Source: Promicromonospora panici (GTDB taxonomy: Bacteria > Actinomycetota > Actinomycetes > Actinomycetales > Cellulomonadaceae). Taken from it: a DNA stretch of 64,000 bases. The stretch is from contig NZ_UWYY01000005.1 in NCBI RefSeq assembly GCF_900608595.1, positions 62,001 to 126,000 of the forward strand, given 5' to 3'. A program made the translations under genes and the position numbers. Position 1 is the stretch's first letter, and every line of letters begins with the position of its first letter. Positions 58,566 through 64,000 of this stretch are shown in pieces. The notes beneath the pieces are model-generated. The model was given only the letters and a program-made list of their open reading frames with translations. It was not told the DNA's origin and did no database searches.

Positions 58566-58579
58566 TGAAATCGGTTTCA
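58566..58579. promoter_or_regulatory. LacI-type operator before the GH172 gene
   Basis: TGAAATCGGTTTCA has one mismatch from perfect symmetry and shares GAAATCG/TTTC with the operator at 57421-57432. It lies directly downstream of the -10 box and also upstream of the divergent repressor gene. Confidence 0.7.
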
Positions 58580-58626
58580 CAAGGAAGGCCCTCCGCGGGC
58601 CCTCACACGAGGAAGCGTGGTTCCAC

Positions 58627-59724
<1,098 letters not shown>

Positions 59725-59748
59725 CCCCGTCCACAACAAAAAGGGGGG
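59725..59748. terminator. Short weak inverted repeat between convergent genes
   Basis: CCCC (59725-59728) and GGGG (within 59743-59748) flank an A-rich loop; on the minus strand the loop reads as a T-run. This is all that separates the GH172 and AraC genes and only weakly resembles a terminator. Confidence 0.3.
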
Positions 59749-60597
59749 TTAGCGGTAGGTGCGGCGGTAGGTGGCCGGGGGTGTTCCGCACACCTGGCGG
59801 AACGTCTCGTAGAAGCTGCTCTGGGCCGTGAAACCCGCGGCGTGCGCGATCTCGGCGGTGGTACGGTCCGACGTGATGAGCAGGCGCTGCGCCTCCGCGA
59901 CCCGGCAGCGCGCGATATACGTGCCGACGGTCGTGCCGATCACCCGCTTGAACAGGGTCATCGCGTGGCTCGGGCTCAGGTGGACGGCGCGGGCGACGTC
60001 GGCGGCGGTGATCGGCGAGCGGTAGTTCTCGGCGACGAACTGTGCCATCGCCGCGGCGCGTTCGGCGGCGCCGGACTGCGGGAGGGGCACGCACTCCGCG
60101 ACCGGCCCGGGTTCCGGCTCGGAGCGGGCCGCGCCCGCCAGGACCCGCCGGACGAACGCCTGGGCCTCCAGCATGACCACCGTGTCGTGCCCGCCGTCCA
60201 GGACGTCGTGGTGCCAGCTCGCGAACAGGGCGGCGACGTCCCGCACCAGAGCCGTCGCCGGCGCGACGATGGGCCGTGCCTGCAGCAGCACCGCCACCTG
60301 CTCGGTAGGCAGTGCCCAGCTCAGCACCTCCGTCAGCGGGATGTGCACCCACGACCCGTCGGTCGGTGTCGCTCCCTGGTCCACGAGCTGGTGCGGGGTG
60401 CCGCCCCAGAACAGCGCCACCTGGCCCGCCTCGACCCGCAGGTACGAGCCGCCGAAGAGGTAGTCGAGCCGCCCGGTGTGCACGAGGTTGAGCTCGAGGT
60501 CGTCGTGCCGGTGGGGCCGCTGCATCACGGGCGGCGCGCCCTGCCGCACCCACAGTGCGGGTTCGGCCAGCTCCACCTCGTCGTCCGCGAGCGCCAT
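59749..60597 (-). CDS. AraC-family transcriptional regulator
   Basis: The 282-residue regulator has an N-terminal cupin ligand domain (about 25-115; RPHRHDDLELNLVHTG, ALFWGGTPHQLV) and two C-terminal AraC helix-turn-helices (about 180-282; SPITAADVARAVHLSPSHAMTLFKR; TTAEIAHAAGFTAQSSFYETFRQVCGTPPATYR). It is divergent from the GH4-ABC importer operon and probably activates it in response to a sugar. TATGCT lies 8 bases before ATG 60597, perhaps a leaderless start. Confidence 0.93.
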   Translation of the reverse strand: MALADDEVELAEPALWVRQGAPPVMQRPHRHDDLELNLVHTGRLDYLFGGSYLRVEAGQVALFWGGTPHQLVDQGATPTDGSWVHIPLTEVLSWALPTEQVAVLLQARPIVAPATALVRDVAALFASWHHDVLDGGHDTVVMLEAQAFVRRVLAGAARSEPEPGPVAECVPLPQSGAAERAAAMAQFVAENYRSPITAADVARAVHLSPSHAMTLFKRVIGTTVGTYIARCRVAEAQRLLITSDRTTAEIAHAAGFTAQSSFYETFRQVCGTPPATYRRTYR

Positions 60598-60695
60598 GGG
60601 ACGGGAGCATAGGTGCCCTGCGGGCGGAGCGCACGATCGAAGGATTCCGGAGAGGCGGGGCACGCAGCCGGAGGCTTCGCCGTTTTCCTCGCGCC

Positions 60696-60701
60696 TAGCG
60701 T
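60696..60701 (+). promoter_or_regulatory. -10 box TAGCGT of the leaderless GH4 gene
   Basis: TAGCGT, six bases, then ATG 60708; no Shine-Dalgarno sequence. Confidence 0.55.
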
Positions 60702-60707
60702 CGCCGT

Positions 60708-62081
60708 ATGGCTTCCTCCCCCAAGATCACCATCATCGGCGCCGGTGGTTTCGTCTTCCCGTTCCGGCTCATCGGCGACCTGCTCAGCTTCCCCGCCCTG
60801 CGTGGGGCGACGCTCAGCCTCATGGACCTCGACGCGGGCCGCCTGGACCGGGTGGCGAGCGCCACCCGCGAACTCGTGGCCCACCACGGCCTGCCGACGG
60901 TCGTGGAGCAGACGACCGACCGGCGCGCTGCGCTGCGGGACGCGGACTTCGTGATCATCACGTTCCAGGTGGGCGGTGTGGAGTCCTACCGGCACGACGT
61001 CGAGATCCCGCGGCGCTACGGCGTCGACCAGACCGTGGGCGACACGGTGGGGCCGGGCGGGGTGTTCCGGTTCCTGCGCTCGGTGAGGGCGTACGAGGAC
61101 ATCGCGGCCGACGCGCTGGAGGTGTGCCCGGACGCGCAGTTCATCAACTACGCCAACCCGATGGCGATGGCCACGGCGTACCTGAACGCGCTGGGCCTGC
61201 GGACGGTGGGGCTGTGCCACAGCGTGCAGGGCACCACCCGGATGCTGGCGCGCACGCTCGGCGTGCCGTACGAGGAGGTGTCCTTCCGTTGCGCGGGCAT
61301 CAACCACCAGGCGTGGGTCCTGGAGTTCCGCCGGGGTTCGGAGGATCTCTACCCGCGGCTGCGCGAGGTGATGACGGACCGCCACCGGCGGGGCCGTGCG
61401 GCGGCCGACCTGCTGTCCGACGACGGGGACCACTCCGAGGAGGCCCTGGCCGCCAGCAACTACGAGGGCGGCAACGAGCAGGTCCGCACCACGCTGATGA
61501 ACCACTTCGGGTACTTCGAGACGGAGTCGAGCCATCACGCGTCGGAGTACGTGCCGTACTTCCGCAAGGACGCGACCACGACGAAGGAGTACATCCCGGA
61601 GCGCTGGGACTACTACGAGATCTGCGCGGCGCACGACGAGCAGGGCGACGTCGACGAGCAGCTCGCGCGCCTGAAGGCGGATCTGAGCCCGTCGGTCGAG
61701 TACGGGGCCTCCATCGTGAACGCCGTGGTCACGGGCGTGCCGGCGGTCGTGTACGGGAACGTGCCGAACGCGGGCCGCGTGATCACGAACCTGCCCGACG
61801 ACGCGTGCGTCGAGGTGGCCTGCCTGGTCGACGCGAACGGTGTGCAGCCCACGAGCGTCGGGGACCTGCCACCGCAGCTCGCGGCGCTCAACCGCACGAA
61901 CACCAACGTGCAGACGCTCGCGGTCCGCGCGGCGCTGACCGGCGACGTCGAGCACGTGCACCATGCCGTGGCGATGGACCCGCTCACCTCCGCGCACTGC
62001 ACGCTGGAGCAGATCCGCGCGATGACCGACGAGCTGCTGGAGGCGCACGCGGCGTTGCTGCCGGCCGCGCTGGTGCGCTGA
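60708..62081 (+). CDS. Glycoside hydrolase family 4 (alpha-galactosidase type)
   Basis: The 457-residue enzyme uses NAD and Mn: ITIIGAGGFVFPFRL is the N-terminal nucleotide motif, INYANPMAMATAYL follows, GLCHSVQGT (about residue 170) holds the metal Cys, and CAGINHQAWVLEF (about 199) the metal His. The CHSVQGT form is typical of alpha-galactosidases (MelA/AgaL) and alpha-glucuronidases rather than 6-phospho-beta-glucosidases. The reaction goes through 3-keto intermediates. It is the first gene of the importer operon, 72 bases before the binding protein, in the cytosol. Confidence 0.92.
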   Translation: MASSPKITIIGAGGFVFPFRLIGDLLSFPALRGATLSLMDLDAGRLDRVASATRELVAHHGLPTVVEQTTDRRAALRDADFVIITFQVGGVESYRHDVEIPRRYGVDQTVGDTVGPGGVFRFLRSVRAYEDIAADALEVCPDAQFINYANPMAMATAYLNALGLRTVGLCHSVQGTTRMLARTLGVPYEEVSFRCAGINHQAWVLEFRRGSEDLYPRLREVMTDRHRRGRAAADLLSDDGDHSEEALAASNYEGGNEQVRTTLMNHFGYFETESSHHASEYVPYFRKDATTTKEYIPERWDYYEICAAHDEQGDVDEQLARLKADLSPSVEYGASIVNAVVTGVPAVVYGNVPNAGRVITNLPDDACVEVACLVDANGVQPTSVGDLPPQLAALNRTNTNVQTLAVRAALTGDVEHVHHAVAMDPLTSAHCTLEQIRAMTDELLEAHAALLPAALVR

Positions 62082-62153
62082 GCACACGCGGTGCCCCCGG
62101 GCGACGACGCCCGCGGGCACCGCGCCGACCACCCTCAACGAAGAGGAGACGAT

Positions 62154-63461
62154 ATGCCCACCCATCCGGTGCCCCGGGCGCCCGGCGGACGGCGGCTGTC
62201 CCGCCGCACCTTCCTCGCGGTCGCGGGGATCAGCGTGGCGGGCGCCCTCGCCGCCTGCTCCGGCGCCCCGACGGGGACCAAGCACCTGCGCCTGTCCTCG
62301 TGGAACATCCCGCTGGACCTGGAGTCCTACCAGGTGATCGCCGACGAGTTCGTGGCGGCCCATCCCGGCACCAGCGTGGCGGTGGAGGTGACGACCGGCC
62401 AGTTCCACCAGTGGTTCATCACGCGGCTCGCCGCGGACCTCGCGCCGGACATCATCCGGATCACCCCGCAGCAGATCGGCCGGTACGCGGCCAACGGCAG
62501 CCTGGTGGACCTGACGGGCGCGGTACCCGCTGAGTACCAGGACGACTACTCGGAACCGTTCTGGGCGATCGGCGCACGGGAGGACGGCCTGTACGGCGTC
62601 TTCCAGCACACCGACAACTTCATCACCTACTACGACCGGCGGGTGGTCCAGCAGATCGGCGTGACGCCGCCGTCGTCGCTGGCGGACGCCTGGCACTGGG
62701 ACGAGTTCCTGGAGATCGCCCGCGAGGCCCGGAAGGTGACGGGCGGCTACGGCTTCGGCTACGGCTGGGGCGGCGCGGAGACGGCGTACCGCTGGCTGCC
62801 GATCGTCTACCAGAACGGCGGCACCTTCCTCGGGGAGGACGGCGAGACGCCGTCGATGGACAGCGCCGAGGCGGTCGGGGCCCTGGACTTCGGGCGCCGC
62901 TGGTACAGCGAGGGACTCGTGTCCCCGGCGAACATGAGCAAGTCGGGCGGCACGCCGGGCCGCGATCTCTTCCTCACCGGGCAGATCGGCCTCCTGCTCG
63001 ACAACCCGGAGTCCATAGCGCCGCTGGACGAGGGCCTGCCCGACGAGTGGGGCACCGCGCCCATGATCCGCAACACCGGCGAGGCGTCCGACCTGGGCGG
63101 CAACGCGCTGGCGGTCACGAAGTCCAGCAAGCATCCGGAGCTCGCGGCCGAGCTGGTCGCGTACATCACCAGCCGGGCCAACGTCGTCGAGTTCTGCAAG
63201 CGGGGCAACTGGCTGCCCGCCCGGTCCTCGCTCGACGCCGCGGACATCGGCTACGAGCGGCACGCCGGCACCATGCAGCAGTTCATCGACCAGGCGACCA
63301 CCATCCCCCTGTCGATGGTGCGTGCGGAGTCGGGCCAGTACTTCAGCTCCCTCAACTCGGTGCTCGCCGACTACCTCGACCTGTGCTTCCTCGGCGAGCT
63401 CTCCCCCGCCGAGTGCGGCACCCAGATGACGGAGGCGATGCGCAGTGTCACCACGCGATGA
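62154..63461 (+). CDS. ABC sugar importer, extracellular solute-binding lipoprotein
   Basis: This 435-residue family-1 binding protein has a twin-arginine lipoprotein signal (RRLSRRTFLAVAGISVAGALAAC, Cys about 35; read as SRRTFLA then LAAC) and a typical fold with FVAAHPGTSVAVEV, GVFQHTDNFITYYDRR and FLTGQIGLLLDN. GAGGAG 5-6 bases before ATG 62154 is a strong ribosome site. It should deliver an oligosaccharide to the permeases that follow; the sugar is probably one cleaved by the GH4 and/or GH172 enzymes. Confidence 0.94.
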   Translation: MPTHPVPRAPGGRRLSRRTFLAVAGISVAGALAACSGAPTGTKHLRLSSWNIPLDLESYQVIADEFVAAHPGTSVAVEVTTGQFHQWFITRLAADLAPDIIRITPQQIGRYAANGSLVDLTGAVPAEYQDDYSEPFWAIGAREDGLYGVFQHTDNFITYYDRRVVQQIGVTPPSSLADAWHWDEFLEIAREARKVTGGYGFGYGWGGAETAYRWLPIVYQNGGTFLGEDGETPSMDSAEAVGALDFGRRWYSEGLVSPANMSKSGGTPGRDLFLTGQIGLLLDNPESIAPLDEGLPDEWGTAPMIRNTGEASDLGGNALAVTKSSKHPELAAELVAYITSRANVVEFCKRGNWLPARSSLDAADIGYERHAGTMQQFIDQATTIPLSMVRAESGQYFSSLNSVLADYLDLCFLGELSPAECGTQMTEAMRSVTTR

Positions 63462-64000
63462 AGTCCTCACGCGCCGGCCCGACGACGGCGCACGCCAGCC
63501 CCGCTGGGCGCCCTACCTGTTCGTCGGGCCGGCGGGCCTGCTCTTCCTCGCCTTCTCCCTGCTCCCCATCGTCATCGCGATCACCTTGTCCTTCCAGGAC
63601 ACGGCGACGCTCGGCGACGGCGAGTGGGTCGGCGCCGCGAACTACGAGACGATGCTCGGCGACCCGCTGCTGCGCACCGCACTGCTCAACACCCTGGTCT
63701 TCACGGTCGGCACCGTGCCGACGGCGATGGCGATCGGGTTGGCCCTCGCGGTCGCGCTGAACCGCCCGCTGCCGGGGCGCGGCCTGCTGCGGGCGCTGTT
63801 CTTCGTCCCGATGATCGCCGCCGGCGTCGTGGTCGGCGTCATCATGTCGTGGATCTTCAACCCGGACTACGGCGTCGCGAACAACGCGCTCGCCGCCCTG
63901 GGACTGTCCGGCCTGCCCTGGCTGACCTCCCCGAACACCGCGATGTTCACGCTGATCGCCGTGGTCGTGTGGACGCGGATCGGGTTCTGCATGGTGATCT
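63445..64000 (+). CDS. ABC sugar importer permease (MalF/UgpA type), 3' end outside window
   Basis: The first 185 residues are visible. It starts at GTG 63445, overlapping the binding-protein stop by 17 bases, with a short basic N-terminus and membrane helices YLFVGPAGLLFLAFSLLPIVIA, LLNTLVFTVGTVPTAMAIGLALAVALN, ALFFVPMIAAGVVVGVIMSWIFN and TLIAVVVWTRIGFCMV. The phrase NTLVFTVGTVPTAMAIGLALA is the BPD-transporter entry of MalF-type permeases. A second permease gene is expected beyond the window. Confidence 0.93.
   Translation, partial: MSPRDEVLTRRPDDGARQPRWAPYLFVGPAGLLFLAFSLLPIVIAITLSFQDTATLGDGEWVGAANYETMLGDPLLRTALLNTLVFTVGTVPTAMAIGLALAVALNRPLPGRGLLRALFFVPMIAAGVVVGVIMSWIFNPDYGVANNALAALGLSGLPWLTSPNTAMFTLIAVVVWTRIGFCMVI

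Noticed and set aside
60525-63470. Long minus-strand frame over the GH4 and binding-protein genes
   Set aside because: Antisense shadow of two well-supported genes.

Overview
The window is about 64 kb of very GC-rich DNA with dense, mostly functional genes, no rRNA, tRNA, CRISPR array, insertion sequence or prophage that I can see. Gene content and order point to an actinobacterium of the order Micrococcales, most likely a Promicromonosporaceae/Cellulomonadaceae-type soil saprophyte. The evidence is the block TRAM-methyltransferase / APC permease / ceoB-ceoC / DUF3159 / OB-fold / DUF3710 / dut / DUF3093 / DUF4193 / suhB, which I recall in the same order in mycobacteria (Rv2689c to Rv2701c), together with sepH, parC, an F420-dependent glucose-6-phosphate dehydrogenase and GH172/GH4 sugar genes. 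The genus is an inference.

Region 1 (1-6801) is a secreted redox cluster: the end of a two-domain small laccase, a 1338-residue modular protein (ThuA fold split by a discoidin-type domain, glucose/sorbosone dehydrogenase propeller, PKD, DUF1080), and a cupredoxin protein with four Ig-like repeats. The last two share an unnamed module of about 80 residues. A strong hairpin terminator ends the cluster. Region 2 (6962-12589) holds an alpha/beta hydrolase with a perfect palindromic operator, a divergent arginase-fold protein, aconitase under a palindrome-overlapped promoter, and an SGNH hydrolase.

Region 3 (12639-31656) is the conserved chromosomal backbone: RNA methyltransferase, a KimA-like potassium transporter divergent from two RCK proteins, the dut-DUF3710-OB-DUF3159 strand, suhB, sepH, a probable four-gene operon (PatA-like acetyltransferase, DUF5998, phosphodiesterase, tdk), and parC.

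Region 4 (31747-52113) is accessory and regulatory: a YCII protein plus ECF42 sigma factor with a matching promoter, a DUF222/HNH protein with a LexA-like box, prolyl aminopeptidase, GNAT and macrodomain genes, a two-component system facing a flavoprotein/DrrAB-like exporter operon, a multicopper-oxidase lipoprotein facing a second two-component system, fgd, an MFS exporter divergent from LysR, and HMG-CoA lyase. The lyase belongs to an operon with both methylcrotonyl-CoA carboxylase-type subunits (52106-55677), the leucine-degradation end reactions.

Region 5 (55736-64000, running off the window) is a sugar-utilisation locus: fucose/D-arabinose isomerase-type enzyme, LacI repressor, GH172 (DUF2961) enzyme, AraC regulator, GH4 alpha-galactosidase-type enzyme, and the first two genes of an ABC sugar importer. 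Two LacI-type operators sit on promoters of the isomerase and the GH172 gene, so these form one small regulon. A recurring theme across the window is leaderless expression: at least seven genes have a TAnnnT box 6-8 bases before the start codon and no Shine-Dalgarno sequence.
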